Positions 1-7,205 of a stretch of 45,245 nt of DNA are shown here, piece by piece. The stretch is from Paenibacillus sp. oral taxon 786 str. D14. GTDB taxonomy: Bacteria > Bacillota > Bacilli > Paenibacillales > Paenibacillaceae. Numbering within the stretch: position 1 is the first letter of the stretch; each line of letters starts with the position of its first letter. The notes under the pieces were generated by a model. That model saw only the letters and a program-made list of their open reading frames with translations. It ran no database searches and was not told where the DNA came from. Position numbers and translations under genes: made by a program. The DNA is taken from NCBI RefSeq assembly GCF_000159955.1, contig NZ_GG695993.1, positions 17,229 through 62,473 on the forward strand, read 5' to 3'.

Positions 1-393
1 AAGCCGGCTCGGCTGCTGCCGCCGCTCGCCCTCGCCTACATCGGCGACGCCGTCTACGAGGTCGCCGTCCGCCAGCACGTGATGGCCCGCCCGAACTTGC
101 GACCCCATCACCTGCATGGCCAATCGACGAAGTACGTCTCGGCCAAGGCCCAGGCGCGGCTGCTGGAGCGAATCGAGCCGCTGCTCACAGAAGAAGAGAA
201 AGACGTTGTCCGCCAAGGGCGCAACGCCAAATCCGGCACGGTGCCGAAGAACGCCAACGTGCAGGATTACCGCCTTGCCACCGCTTTTGAGAGCTTGGTC
301 GGTTATCTGTATTACACCGGAGCGCATGACCGCCTCCGCGAGTTGATCGCCCACGGGTTTGCCGATTTGGAGGACAATCGGGACCGTGACTAA
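1..393 (+). CDS. mrnC: Mini-ribonuclease III (partial, 5' end outside window)
   Basis: The reading frame is open from base 1, so the start codon lies upstream and about 130 codons are visible. Mini-III is an RNase III-type nuclease without a dsRNA-binding domain; in B. subtilis it trims 23S rRNA ends. The visible part carries the RNase III signature (LAYIGDAVYE, residues 10-20 of the fragment) with the acidic residues of that motif, and the second helix motif YRLATAFESLVGYLYY near the C-terminus. It stops with TAA and is followed 31 bases later by rlmB, the same order as in B. subtilis (cysS-mrnC-rlmB). An internal ATG at 79 is not the start, because the conserved motif lies before it. Confidence 0.93.
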   Translation, partial: KPARLLPPLALAYIGDAVYEVAVRQHVMARPNLRPHHLHGQSTKYVSAKAQARLLERIEPLLTEEEKDVVRQGRNAKSGTVPKNANVQDYRLATAFESLVGYLYYTGAHDRLRELIAHGFADLEDNRDRD

Positions 394-424
394 CAACGCG
401 TTACCATTGCATAGGAGGATTCCG

Positions 425-1177
425 ATGGAGGAACAAGAATGGATTGGCGGCAAGCATTCGCTGCTTGAAGCGCTGCATGCCGGCCGCACAATCAATAAAA
501 TATGGGTAGCCGAAGGCGCCCAGAAGCATCTCACCCAGCCGATCGTGGCTGAAGCGAAAAAACACGGCATTGTCGTGCAATTTGTGGACAAGCGCAAGCT
601 GGACCAAATGGCGCCGGGCTTGCAGCATCAGGGCGTGGTCGCTCAAGTTGCCCCTTACGCCTACGCGGAAGTGGACGATTTGCTAGCCCGTGCGCAGGAA
701 CGCGGGGAACCGCCTTTCTTGCTGATTCTGGACGAGATCGAAGACCCGCATAATCTGGGCTCGATTCTCCGGACGGCAGAGTGTACCGGGGTGCATGGAG
801 TGATCATTCCTAAACGCCGCTCGGCGGCGGTGACTGCCACCGTATCGAAAACCTCGGCAGGAGCGGTGGAGTACGTTCCCGTGGCACGAGTAACGAATTT
901 GGTTCAGACCATGGAGCAATTGAAGGAAGCAGGCGTATGGATCGTTGGTACAGACGTAGGCGCAAAAGAAGAGATGTACCGCAGCGGCAACGTGCTGACT
1001 GGGCCGGTGGCGATCGTCATCGGCAATGAGAACAAAGGTATGGGACGCCTCGTTCGGGAAACGTGCGACGTCCTGGTCAAGCTCCCGATGAACGGACGGC
1101 TCAATTCCCTGAACGCCTCGGTTGCCGCCGGGGTCATTATGTACGAAGTGCTGCGCAGACGACGCGCTGAAGGATAA
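425..1177 (+). CDS. rlmB: 23S rRNA (guanosine-2'-O-)-methyltransferase RlmB, SpoU family
   Basis: This 250-residue SpoU/TrmH-type methyltransferase modifies a conserved guanosine in 23S rRNA domain V (G2251 in E. coli numbering). The N-terminal substrate-binding part starts WIGGKHSLLEAL and runs to about residue 80. The three knotted-fold motifs follow: DPHNLGSILRTAE, VIGNENKGM, and LPMNGRLNSLNASVAAG near the C-terminus. ATG 425 is chosen because AGGAGG at 412-417 sits 7 bases upstream. An in-frame upstream start at 359 would overlap mrnC and has no such site. It lies between mrnC and rae1 in an apparent operon of rRNA/mRNA processing genes. Confidence 0.95.
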   Translation: MEEQEWIGGKHSLLEALHAGRTINKIWVAEGAQKHLTQPIVAEAKKHGIVVQFVDKRKLDQMAPGLQHQGVVAQVAPYAYAEVDDLLARAQERGEPPFLLILDEIEDPHNLGSILRTAECTGVHGVIIPKRRSAAVTATVSKTSAGAVEYVPVARVTNLVQTMEQLKEAGVWIVGTDVGAKEEMYRSGNVLTGPVAIVIGNENKGMGRLVRETCDVLVKLPMNGRLNSLNASVAAGVIMYEVLRRRRAEG

Positions 1178-1181
1178 AGGC

Positions 1182-1703
1182 ATGCGCGATGTGCGCGATG
1201 TGCTATTGGTTGACGGATACAATATGATCGGCGGCTGGCCCGAGCTGGCGGAACTGTCCAAGCAGGATCTGCAAGCCGCAAGGGACAGGCTGCTTGAGCG
1301 GCTCGCCGATTATCAAGCTTTTTCCGGGAGAAAGGTGATCGTCGTCTTTGATGCTTATCGGGTTCCGGGGCTGGGAAAGTCCTATACCCAAAACAAGGTG
1401 GAGCTGGTATTCACCAAGGAGAAGGAAACGGCGGACGAATGCATTGAACGTCTGGTCGGCGAGCTGAGCCACCGTCGCCGGCAAATCTATGTTGCCACGA
1501 GCGATATGGTGGAGCAGCATGTGATTTTTGGACAGGGCGCACTGCGGATTTCGGCCAGGGAACTCTTGATCCAGGTGGAGCAAAGCGAGAAGGAAATCCA
1601 GGCCAAAATCGCTGAGCGCAGCGCCAATTCCAGCCGCAATACGCTGGATGCCAAGCTAAGTCCGGAGCTGAGACAGTTGTTTGAACGATGGCGTAGGGAA
1701 TGA
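1182..1703 (+). CDS. rae1: Rae1/YacP-type ribosome-associated endoribonuclease, NYN domain
   Basis: This is a 173-residue NYN-domain protein of the YacP family. In B. subtilis Rae1 enters the ribosomal A site and cleaves mRNA during translation. The conserved acidic centre is visible in LLVDGYNMIGGWPEL (D11), VVFDAYRVPG (D57 region), TADECIERL and VATSDMVEQ. The start at 1182 begins the protein with MRDVRDVLLVDGYN; it lies 4 bases after the rlmB stop, with a purine-rich AAGGATAAAGG just upstream, so translation is probably coupled. A longer frame from 1122 would overlap rlmB and lacks family similarity. No terminator separates it from the sigH promoter region. Confidence 0.9.
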   Translation: MRDVRDVLLVDGYNMIGGWPELAELSKQDLQAARDRLLERLADYQAFSGRKVIVVFDAYRVPGLGKSYTQNKVELVFTKEKETADECIERLVGELSHRRRQIYVATSDMVEQHVIFGQGALRISARELLIQVEQSEKEIQAKIAERSANSSRNTLDAKLSPELRQLFERWRRE

Positions 1704-1776
1704 AAGGGCATTCTCGAGTTCTACTACCATATACCCTTGACAAAGTTCGACTTTACATCTTTTGGTACTTTTGCGG

Positions 1777-1806
1777 TTGACGCTAGTATGCACCTTCATA
1801 TATACT
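1777..1806 (+). promoter_or_regulatory. Candidate vegetative promoter for sigH
   Basis: TTGACG (1777-1782), an 18-base spacer, and TATACT (1801-1806) match the SigA consensus. The start of transcription would be about 55 bases before the sigH start codon. Another TTGACA at 1737-1742 has no good -10 partner. In B. subtilis sigH is read from a SigA promoter under AbrB; I cannot show an AbrB site here. Confidence 0.55.
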
Positions 1807-1864
1807 GTTCGTATTACTTGAATGAGTGACGGGGAACCGTGCGTTGCGGCCGGAGGGATTTGTG

Positions 1865-2515
1865 GTGAGTGTCAAACTCGATACATGGGTAAGGTTTGAC
1901 TATGAGATCCAAAGTGACGAAGACATTGTCGAGGCGGTTCGGGAAGGCGACAGTGAAGCGTTGGAATACTTGATCAACAAGTATCGGAGCTTCGTGCGTG
2001 CTAAGGCTAGGTCTTATTTTCTCATCGGTGCCGACCGCGAAGATATCATACAGGAAGGCATGATCGGACTCTACAAATCGATCCGGGACTTTCGGGGGGA
2101 TAAGCTTGCTTCGTTCAAAGCGTTCGCGGAGCTGTGCATTACGCGCCAGATCATTACCGCGATCAAGACGGCAACGAGGCAGAAGCATATTCCGCTGAAT
2201 TCGTACGTTTCCTTGGACAAGCCGATCTACGATGAGGAATCGGACCGAACGTTGCTCGACGTCATTTGCGGCTCTCAGGTGAGCGATCCGGAAGAATTGA
2301 TCATCAATCAGGAAGAGTTTACCGGCCTGGAGGACAAGATGTCCGAGATCCTCAGCGATTTGGAGCGCAAAGTGCTGATGCTCTATTTGGACGGAAGGTC
2401 CTATCAGGAGATCGCGGTGGATTTGAATCGCCACGTCAAATCGATCGACAACGCCCTGCAGCGCGTCAAGCGCAAGCTGGAGCGTTATCTGGAAGTTCGC
2501 GACGGCGGTATCTGA
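1865..2515 (+). CDS. sigH: RNA polymerase sigma factor SigH (sporulation, stationary phase)
   Basis: This 216-residue sigma-70-family factor drives early sporulation and stationary-phase genes. It follows the B. subtilis SigH sequence almost throughout: region 2 spans KYRSFVRAKARSYF and GADREDIIQEGMIGLYKSI, the promoter -10 recognition stretch is FKAFAELCITRQIITAIK, and region 4.2 is a helix-turn-helix in SYQEIAVDLNRHVKSI. The start is taken as GTG 1865, 7 bases after GGAGGG (1852-1857); an adjacent in-frame GTG at 1862 is equally possible. The N-terminus (MSVKLDTWVRFDYEI) differs from Bacillus, but the length is normal. It is followed by a clear terminator. Confidence 0.95.
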   Translation: MSVKLDTWVRFDYEIQSDEDIVEAVREGDSEALEYLINKYRSFVRAKARSYFLIGADREDIIQEGMIGLYKSIRDFRGDKLASFKAFAELCITRQIITAIKTATRQKHIPLNSYVSLDKPIYDEESDRTLLDVICGSQVSDPEELIINQEEFTGLEDKMSEILSDLERKVLMLYLDGRSYQEIAVDLNRHVKSIDNALQRVKRKLERYLEVRDGGI

Positions 2516-2563
2516 ACTTATTCTTTTCATCGTAACGCTACATACCATTCAATAAGCAGACCC

Positions 2564-2596
2564 AAGGGTGACCTGGTTGCAGGGAACCCTTTTTTT
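2564..2596 (+). terminator. Rho-independent terminator after sigH
   Basis: AAGGGT (2564-2569) pairs with ACCCTT (2586-2591), and the hairpin is followed by a run of seven T (2590-2596). It lies about 50 bases after the sigH stop and separates sigH from the rpmGB-secE-nusG unit. Confidence 0.8.
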
Positions 2597-2782
2597 ACCA
2601 CGACGACACGGTTCTTTACTTCCCCCACCAGAGGCGAAGCCGCACGGATTCGCTTGATACATCTGCTTTTTCTCCTTCACTTTGCTGAAGGGTTGTCCCC
2701 ATCGATTTCTCTCCCCAGGGTTTATCTTCCAAAATCGTGAGCTATACTGTAAATAATCGTAGAGCATTAGCAGGATGCCTCG
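2597..2782. other. Intergenic spacer with no gene recognised
   Basis: No plausible ORF with a ribosome binding site is seen on either strand. Two small inverted repeats occur: GCGAA/TTCGC at 2634-2653, and CCTTCA/TGAAGG at 2674-2691. Neither has a T-tract. The stretch lies between the sigH terminator and the rpmGB promoter. Confidence 0.6.
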
Positions 2783-2811
2783 TTGACACGGGTTGTGCCA
2801 TATGATAAAGT
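2783..2811 (+). promoter_or_regulatory. Vegetative promoter for rpmGB-secE-nusG
   Basis: A perfect TTGACA (2783-2788), a 17-base spacer and TAAAGT (2806-2811) make a strong SigA-type promoter. The predicted transcript would have a leader of about 100 bases before rpmGB. Confidence 0.72.
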
Positions 2812-2919
2812 GTTTTAGGTAGGCCTAATTTTGTGTTTCCCTTTTTTAGGTGGCGAACATTCGATTTTAGGTCAATATAGAGACAGCTCATTAAAGAATG
2901 TCTTCGGGAGGTGCACATC

Positions 2920-3069
2920 ATGCGGGTAATAATTACGTTGGCTTGTACGAATTGCAAACAAAGAAACTACACGACAACGAAAAACAAGCGTAACCACCCC
3001 GACCGCATGGAGATGAAGAAGTATTGCAAGTTCTGCAACGAGCAAGTTCCTCATCGCGAAACCAGATAG
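2920..3069 (+). CDS. rpmGB: 50S ribosomal protein L33 (zinc-binding form)
   Basis: This 49-residue protein begins [12 protein letters not shown] and carries two CxxC pairs (C9/C12 and C36/C39), the zinc-ribbon C+ form of L33. GGGAGGTG (2907-2914) lies just upstream of the ATG. It is the first gene of the rpmGB-secE-nusG unit, as in other Bacillales. Bacteria often carry a second, zinc-free L33 used under zinc starvation; none is in this window. The gene is short and easily missed. Confidence 0.95.
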   Translation: MRVIITLACTNCKQRNYTTTKNKRNHPDRMEMKKYCKFCNEQVPHRETR

Positions 3070-3090
3070 TCCTTGGAGGTGTAGTCGCGC

Positions 3091-3282
3091 ATGAAACGTA
3101 GTTTCAAGTCGTTGTTTTCTTTTTTCTCTGAGAGCTGGGCTGAGCTTAAAAAGGTTCGCTGGCCTAATCGTAAAGAGCTGACTAATTATACGCTGATTGT
3201 GCTCGGTACAATTACCGTTGTCGCGATTTATTTTTGGGTTCTGGACATCGGCATTTCTGCTGTGATCGAAGCGATAATTTAA
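3091..3282 (+). CDS. secE: Preprotein translocase subunit SecE
   Basis: This 63-residue single-span membrane protein clamps the SecY channel. The conserved cytosolic amphipathic segment ESWAELKKVRWPNRKEL (residues about 14-30) precedes one transmembrane helix (about 35-58, TLIVLGTITVVAIYFWVLDI). This is the short, single-helix Gram-positive form. The gene sits 21 bases after rpmGB with GGAGGT at 3075-3080, and is followed by nusG, a nearly universal pairing. Confidence 0.95.
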   Translation: MKRSFKSLFSFFSESWAELKKVRWPNRKELTNYTLIVLGTITVVAIYFWVLDIGISAVIEAII

Positions 3283-3305
3283 GAAGGGTCCCTAGGTGGC
3301 TTGAT

Positions 3306-3839
3306 ATGGAAAAAAGATGGTACGTCGTTCATACCTACTCTGGGTATGAGAACAAAGTCAAAGCCAATTTGGAAAAACGCGTCGAGTCCATGGGCATGGA
3401 AGACAAGATATTCCGCGTTCTTGTTCCGATGGAAGAAGAAGTGGTGAACAAAGACGGTAAGAAGAAGACTGTCATGCGTAAAGTTTACCCCGGTTACGTC
3501 TTGGTGGAAATGATCCAAACCGACGATTCTTGGTATGTTGTTCGCAACACGCCGGGAGTCACCGGGTTCGTCGGCTCTACGGGTTCCGGTTCCAAGCCAA
3601 CGCCGTTGCTCCCTGAAGAAGTGGATCAGATTCTGGCGCATATGGGCATGGAGGAACCAAAGCCGGTCATCGAATTTGAGCTCAAGGAAAATGTGCGCAT
3701 CAAAGTTGGTCCATTTGCCAATTTTGTAGGCTCAATTGAGGAAATTCTGACCGACAAGAGCAAGGTTAAGGTTCACGTCAACATGTTTGGACGAGAAACC
3801 CCGCTTGAGCTGGATTACTCTCAGGTGGAGAAGATATAA
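3306..3839 (+). CDS. nusG: Transcription termination/antitermination factor NusG
   Basis: This 177-residue protein binds RNA polymerase across the DNA cleft and modulates pausing and termination. The NGN domain starts with EKRWYVVHTYSGYENKVK and includes KVYPGYVLVEM. The C-terminal KOW domain is at about residues 125-177 (VRIKVGPFANFVGSIEEI). The start at ATG 3306 matches the family N-terminus and has AGGTGG 7 bases before it; an upstream in-frame start at 3234 overlaps secE. It is probably co-transcribed with rpmGB and secE. Confidence 0.96.
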   Translation: MEKRWYVVHTYSGYENKVKANLEKRVESMGMEDKIFRVLVPMEEEVVNKDGKKKTVMRKVYPGYVLVEMIQTDDSWYVVRNTPGVTGFVGSTGSGSKPTPLLPEEVDQILAHMGMEEPKPVIEFELKENVRIKVGPFANFVGSIEEILTDKSKVKVHVNMFGRETPLELDYSQVEKI

Positions 3840-3874
3840 TTTTGCAGCTTCTAAAGGTTTCTTAGGGTTTCAAA

Positions 3875-3906
3875 GTGGGAGGGGCCGCAAGGCTTCCGTT
3901 TACCAC
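3875..3906 (+). promoter_or_regulatory. Putative L1-type operator hairpin in the rplK leader
   Basis: GTGGGAGG (3875-3882) and CCGTTTACCAC (3896-3906) form an interrupted stem closed by GCC-GCAA-GGC. The outer GTGG/CCAC helix is separated from the inner helix by an asymmetric GA/GTTTA loop. A near copy lies at 4464-4489 before rplA. The fold resembles the 23S-like site by which L1 represses the L11-L1 operon in E. coli; that L1 binds here is an inference. Confidence 0.55.
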
Positions 3907-3930
3907 TATTAGGGCAAGGAGGTGTTTTAC

Positions 3931-4356
3931 ATGGCGAAAAAAGTTATCAAAGTGGTAAAACTGCAAATTCCTGCGGGGAAAGCGAACCCTGCACCTCCGG
4001 TAGGTCCGGCGCTGGGTCAAGCAGGTGTCAACATCATGGCATTCTGTAAGGAATTCAACGCACGTACTGCCGATCAAGCAGGTTTGATCATTCCGGTTGA
4101 AATTTCGGTGTTTGAAGACCGCTCTTTTACATTCATCACCAAAACTCCACCGGCGGCCGTTCTGCTTCGTGTTGCAGCGAAGATCGAGAAAGGTTCTGGC
4201 GAACCGAACAAGAAGAAAGTGGCTACCGTGAAACGCGACACCGTTCGTCAAATCGCGGAGCAAAAAATGCCTGATCTTAACGCAGCATCCGTTGAAGCGG
4301 CTATGCGTATGGTTGAAGGTACTGCCCGCAGCATGGGCATCGCGATCCAAGACTAA
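3931..4356 (+). CDS. rplK: 50S ribosomal protein L11
   Basis: This 141-residue protein binds the 23S GTPase-associated centre together with L10-L12. The conserved proline-rich N-terminal switch ([20 protein letters not shown]) and the C-terminal RNA-binding domain ([12 protein letters not shown], then [13 protein letters not shown]) are complete. The ATG follows AAGGAGGTG (3917-3925). An L1-type hairpin ends 25 bases upstream, so the gene may be under L1 feedback control with rplA. Confidence 0.97.
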   Translation: MAKKVIKVVKLQIPAGKANPAPPVGPALGQAGVNIMAFCKEFNARTADQAGLIIPVEISVFEDRSFTFITKTPPAAVLLRVAAKIEKGSGEPNKKKVATVKRDTVRQIAEQKMPDLNAASVEAAMRMVEGTARSMGIAIQD

Positions 4357-4369
4357 TCTTGGTCGAATG

Positions 4370-4411
4370 GATGAAATTTCTTAATCTGAATTCACGTGAT
4401 TAAATTTCATC
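4370..4411 (+). other. Long hairpin in the rplK-rplA spacer
   Basis: GATGAAATTT (4370-4379) is a perfect inverted repeat of AAATTTCATC (4402-4411), and TTAATC/GATTAA can extend the stem inward with a small bulge. There is no continuous T-tract, so it is not an obvious terminator. It may be a processing or stability element between rplK and rplA. Confidence 0.5.
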
Positions 4412-4463
4412 CTCGGATGGAGTTTTATAGATGAGCGAAGCTTGTTTATATGACCCATCAACA

Positions 4464-4489
4464 GTGGGAGGAATTTCCGCTAATACCAC
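4464..4489 (+). promoter_or_regulatory. Putative second L1-type operator hairpin before rplA
   Basis: GTGGGAGG (4464-4471) with TTTCCG...ATACCAC ending at 4489 repeats the pattern at 3875-3906, with a shorter apical loop. It ends two bases before the rplA ribosome binding site (AGGAGGA, 4492-4498), so a bound protein could block initiation. Its identity as an L1 site is inferred from shape and position. Confidence 0.5.
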
Positions 4490-4505
4490 ATAGGAGGACG
4501 AATTC

Positions 4506-5198
4506 ATGGCTAAACACGGTAAGAAATACCTGGAAGCCGCTAAGCTGATTGACAGCGAAGCGACGTATGAGCCTTTGGAAGCCGTTGAACTGGTGAAGAA
4601 GGCAGCGACTGCAAAATTCGACGAAACCGTTGAAGCTGCAGTTCGTTTGGGCGTAGACCCTCGTAAACAAGACCAAGCCGTTCGTGGTGTCGTTGTTCTG
4701 CCGCATGGCACGGGCAAAACCCAACGCGTATTGGTATTCGCCAAAGGCGACAAAGCGAAGGAAGCAGAAGCAGCCGGAGCAGATTTCGTCGGCGATCAAG
4801 ACATGATCAACAAAATCCAACAAGGCTGGTTCGAGTTCGATGTCTGCGTAGCTACACCGGACATGATGAGCGAAGTTGGTAAACTCGGCCGTCTGCTCGG
4901 TGGTAAAGGCCTTATGCCTAACCCGAAAGCAGGCACAGTTACATTTGACGTAGCGAAAGCCGTTCAAGAAATCAAAGCCGGTAAAATCGAGTACCGTCTG
5001 GACAAAGCGGGTCAAATTCATGCGCCAATCGGTAAAGTATCCTTTACTGCCGAACAATTGAATGAGAACCTCAAGGCTCTCATCGACGCATTGAACCGGG
5101 CTAAACCGGCCGCTGCGAAGGGCGTTTACTTGAAGAATATCGCGATTTCTTCGACCATGGGCCCAAGCGCTCGCGTAAATACAGCTGCTTACAGATAA
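4506..5198 (+). CDS. rplA: 50S ribosomal protein L1
   Basis: This 230-residue protein forms the mobile L1 stalk at the tRNA exit site and in many bacteria represses its own mRNA. Family signatures [19 protein letters not shown] (about residues 69-87) and [13 protein letters not shown] (about 131-145) are intact, and the length is normal. AGGAGGA lies 7 bases before the ATG. The two hairpins at 3875-3906 and 4464-4489 are candidates for its own binding sites. Confidence 0.97.
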   Translation: MAKHGKKYLEAAKLIDSEATYEPLEAVELVKKAATAKFDETVEAAVRLGVDPRKQDQAVRGVVVLPHGTGKTQRVLVFAKGDKAKEAEAAGADFVGDQDMINKIQQGWFEFDVCVATPDMMSEVGKLGRLLGGKGLMPNPKAGTVTFDVAKAVQEIKAGKIEYRLDKAGQIHAPIGKVSFTAEQLNENLKALIDALNRAKPAAAKGVYLKNIAISSTMGPSARVNTAAYR

Positions 5199-5225
5199 TA
5201 CCTTTCGTTCTTGACGGAACGGGGA

Positions 5226-5254
5226 TTGACACCACGGTGTCGCCTTGGTATACT
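5226..5254 (+). promoter_or_regulatory. Vegetative promoter for rplJ-rplL
   Basis: TTGACA (5226-5231), a 17-base spacer and TATACT (5249-5254) form a near-consensus SigA promoter. The transcript would start near 5261, upstream of the L10 leader. Confidence 0.85.
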
Positions 5255-5294
5255 GAAACAGTTGTTTTGAAGTGAGACTTAAATATGAATATGC

Positions 5295-5425
5295 TTACCG
5301 TAGACAGTAGGTGCCGTGAGGCTTAATTTCCTACCGAGGTGTTGTGATAGAACGTCGCTGTACACAGCTGGGCTGTGTGCGGATGATCCATCAAAGCCTT
5401 CGTGATTCTGCGGAGGCTTTTTTCA
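5295..5425 (+). ncRNA. L10 leader (autoregulatory 5' UTR of rplJ-rplL)
   Basis: The leader holds GTAGG (5307-5311) paired with CCTAC (5330-5334) around AGGCTTAATTTCC, a second hairpin ACACAGC/GCTGTGT (5362-5378), and then an intrinsic terminator. This order fits the L10 leader of Firmicutes, where the L10-L12 complex binds the first element and favours termination. Exact boundaries are approximate. Confidence 0.75.
5393..5423 (+). terminator. Attenuator terminator in the L10 leader
   Basis: AAAGCCTTCG (5393-5402) pairs with CGGAGGCTTT (5411-5420), with one weak pair, followed by a T run to 5423. It lies 54 bases before the rplJ start, so it would stop transcription before the gene when the leader is in the repressed fold. 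Confidence 0.85.
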
Positions 5426-5477
5426 ATGCCTTGCGGAAGTAGCAAGAGGCTCATGAATCTAATAGGAGGTGTGCAGT

Positions 5478-5981
5478 TTGGCAAACGCAAAAGTCATTCA
5501 AGCAAAACAAGAAGCCGTTGAAGCTGTAACGTCCAAATTGCGCGAAAGCGCAACGACCGTCGTTGCGGATTATCGCGGATTGAATGTTGCTCAAGTTACC
5601 GAACTCCGCAAACAGCTTCGTGAAGCTGGCGTGGAATTCCAAGTGCTGAAGAACACGCTCATTCGCCGCGCTACGGCTGCTGCGGAATTGACCGAGCTGG
5701 ACGAAGTGTTGACCGGTCCTACGGCCATCGCGTTCAGTAAGGAAGATGCAGTAGCTCCAGCGAAAATCTTGAGCGAATTCGCCAAGAAGAACGATGCTCT
5801 GAAAGTGAAAGGTGGCGTGGTTGAAGGCCGTGTAGTTGGCGTCGACCAAATCAAAGCGCTCGCGGATCTTCCTTCCCGCGAAGGTCTGCTTTCGATGCTC
5901 CTCAGCGTACTTCAAGCACCTGTTCGCAACTTCGCACTGGCTGTCAAAGCCGTTGCCGAGAAAGAAGAAGCAAGCGCGTAA
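5478..5981 (+). CDS. rplJ: 50S ribosomal protein L10
   Basis: This 167-residue protein forms the base of the L7/L12 stalk. The N-terminal rRNA-binding domain has the typical [20 protein letters not shown] and [13 protein letters not shown]; the C-terminal helix that holds L12 dimers is at about 140-167. The start is TTG 5478, 7 bases after AGGAGGT (5464-5470). An in-frame GTG at 5469 overlaps the binding site and would add three unconserved residues. Expression is probably controlled by the leader upstream. Confidence 0.96.
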   Translation: MANAKVIQAKQEAVEAVTSKLRESATTVVADYRGLNVAQVTELRKQLREAGVEFQVLKNTLIRRATAAAELTELDEVLTGPTAIAFSKEDAVAPAKILSEFAKKNDALKVKGGVVEGRVVGVDQIKALADLPSREGLLSMLLSVLQAPVRNFALAVKAVAEKEEASA

Positions 5982-6048
5982 GTTAGCCTTGCGGATGCAA
6001 GTTATCTGATTCGCAACAAACAAACTATTATATAATGGAGGTTCTACC

Positions 6049-6417
6049 ATGAGTAAAGAAGCAATCTTGGAAGCAATCAAAGGTATGACCGTTCTTGAAC
6101 TGAACGATCTCGTTAAAGCAATCGAAGAAGAATTCGGCGTAACTGCAGCAGCTCCGGTTGTTGTAGCTGGCGGCGGTGCAGCTGGCGGCGGCGCAGCTGA
6201 AGAACAATCCGAATTCGACGTAATCCTGACTAACGCTGGTGCTTCCAAAATCAACGTTATCAAAGTGGTTCGCGAAATCACTGGCCTCGGCTTGAAAGAA
6301 GCCAAAGACCTGGTTGACAACGCTCCAAAACCGCTGAAAGAAAAAGTAGGCAAAGAAGAAGCAGACAGCATCAAAGCAAAACTGGAAGAAGCAGGCGCAA
6401 CTGTAGAACTGAAGTAG
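6049..6417 (+). CDS. rplL: 50S ribosomal protein L7/L12
   Basis: This 122-residue stalk protein recruits translation GTPases. The N-terminal dimerisation domain is residues 1-32; a flexible hinge (about 35-52) contains two exact GGGAA units; the C-terminal factor-binding domain has [21 protein letters not shown] and [12 protein letters not shown]. Codon use is strongly biased, as expected for a very highly expressed gene. The TATAAT at 6031 overlaps the binding site and cannot be its promoter. A 15-bp terminator stem follows. Confidence 0.97.
   Translation: MSKEAILEAIKGMTVLELNDLVKAIEEEFGVTAAAPVVVAGGGAAGGGAAEEQSEFDVILTNAGASKINVIKVVREITGLGLKEAKDLVDNAPKPLKEKVGKEEADSIKAKLEEAGATVELK
6169..6198 (+). 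repeat. Tandem 15-bp duplication in the rplL hinge
   Basis: GGCGGCGGTGCAGCT (6169-6183) is repeated with one change at 6184-6198, encoding GGGAA twice in the L12 hinge. The change falls in a third codon position. Confidence 0.85.
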
Positions 6418-6434
6418 TAGCTTGTTTCTCGATC

Positions 6435-6467
6435 ACAAACCCCTTGAATTTGATTCAAGGGGTTTGT
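6435..6467 (+). terminator. Terminator after rplL
   Basis: A perfect 15-bp stem (6435-6449 with 6453-6467; core AACCCC/GGGGTT) has a 3-base loop. The following T-tract is poor, but the stem is very stable and lies 17 bases after the stop codon. Confidence 0.8.
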
Positions 6468-6480
6468 TGCCTTTCTCCCC

Positions 6481-6509
6481 TTACATGAATATGTGGAAAT
6501 GGATATAAT
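6481..6509 (+). promoter_or_regulatory. Candidate promoter for the methyltransferase gene at 6563
   Basis: A perfect -10 TATAAT (6504-6509) lies 54 bases before the start codon. The hexamer 17 bases upstream (TTACAT) is a poor -35, so strength is uncertain. Confidence 0.45.
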
Positions 6510-6562
6510 AGGGGACGAGTACAGATAGATGACTAGATGCTAATGGAGGGAAACAAGAAAAC

Positions 6563-7168
6563 ATGGCGGATCACTACTACGCAAGCCAACCGACTGCGGC
6601 GCATGATCGGAAAACCTGGGATACAGTGTTGCGGGGGCAAAGCTACCGCTTCGTCAGCGATGCCGGCGTTTTTGCTAAGGGAGGCGTTGACTTCGGCAGT
6701 CGTACCTTAATTGAAGCCATGGATATTCCAGAGGATGCGGAGGTACTGGATGTAGGCTGCGGATATGGACCGATCGGACTGGCAGCGGCGAGGCTGGCGA
6801 CCAAGGGTCATGTGACGATGATCGATGTGAACTCCCGAGCTGTTGAATTAGCGAAAGAGAATGCTGCTGCGAACGGTGTGAACAACGTCACCGTGTTGGA
6901 AAGCGATTTGTTCTCGGCGATAGAGAATCGGAAGTTCGACGTGGTGTTGACCAATCCGCCGATTCGGGCTGGTAAAGCTACGGTGCATGCCATTTTTGAA
7001 GGTGCCTATGAACGGTTGCGTTCTGGAGGATCGTTATGGGTGGTTATTCAGAAGAAACAAGGGGCGCCGTCGGCGAAGGAGAAGTTGGAGTCGCTGTTTT
7101 CCCGAGTGGTGGAAGTGACCAAGGACAAGGGGTACCGCATTTATCGGGCGGTTAAAGACGAAGGTTGA
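6563..7168 (+). CDS. Class I SAM-dependent methyltransferase, RsmC/RlmG-like (YbxB family)
   Basis: This is a 201-residue Rossmann-fold methyltransferase. The SAM-binding motif is VLDVGCGYGPIGLAAARL (about residues 60-78), the acidic motif II is MIDVNSRAVELA, and the catalytic NPPIRAGK (about 132-139) is the NPPF-type motif of N-methylating rRNA guanine enzymes such as RsmC. It occupies the rplL-rpoB position, as B. subtilis ybxB does. The target RNA is not known to me; 16S or 23S guanine N2 methylation is a family-based guess. It lies after the rplL terminator and probably has its own promoter. Confidence 0.88.
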   Translation: MADHYYASQPTAAHDRKTWDTVLRGQSYRFVSDAGVFAKGGVDFGSRTLIEAMDIPEDAEVLDVGCGYGPIGLAAARLATKGHVTMIDVNSRAVELAKENAAANGVNNVTVLESDLFSAIENRKFDVVLTNPPIRAGKATVHAIFEGAYERLRSGGSLWVVIQKKQGAPSAKEKLESLFSRVVEVTKDKGYRIYRAVKDEG

Positions 7169-7169
7169 C

Positions 7170-7199
7170 TTGACAAATCCGATATGTTATTATTATAAA
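7170..7199 (+). promoter_or_regulatory. Promoter for rpoB-rpoC
   Basis: TTGACA (7170-7175) with TATAAA (7194-7199) at an 18-base spacer, or TTATAA (7193-7198) at 17, makes a good SigA promoter. It begins two bases after the upstream stop codon. Transcription would start near 7206, leaving a leader of about 290 bases. Confidence 0.72.
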
Positions 7200-7205
7200 A
7201 TGTCA

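Noticed and set aside
2549..2767. 72-codon minus-strand frame after sigH
   Set aside because: It runs through the sigH terminator, has no binding site and resembles nothing known.
6031..6036. TATAAT before rplL as a promoter
   Set aside because: It is directly joined to the rplL binding site, so the transcript would begin after it; no -35 is seen.
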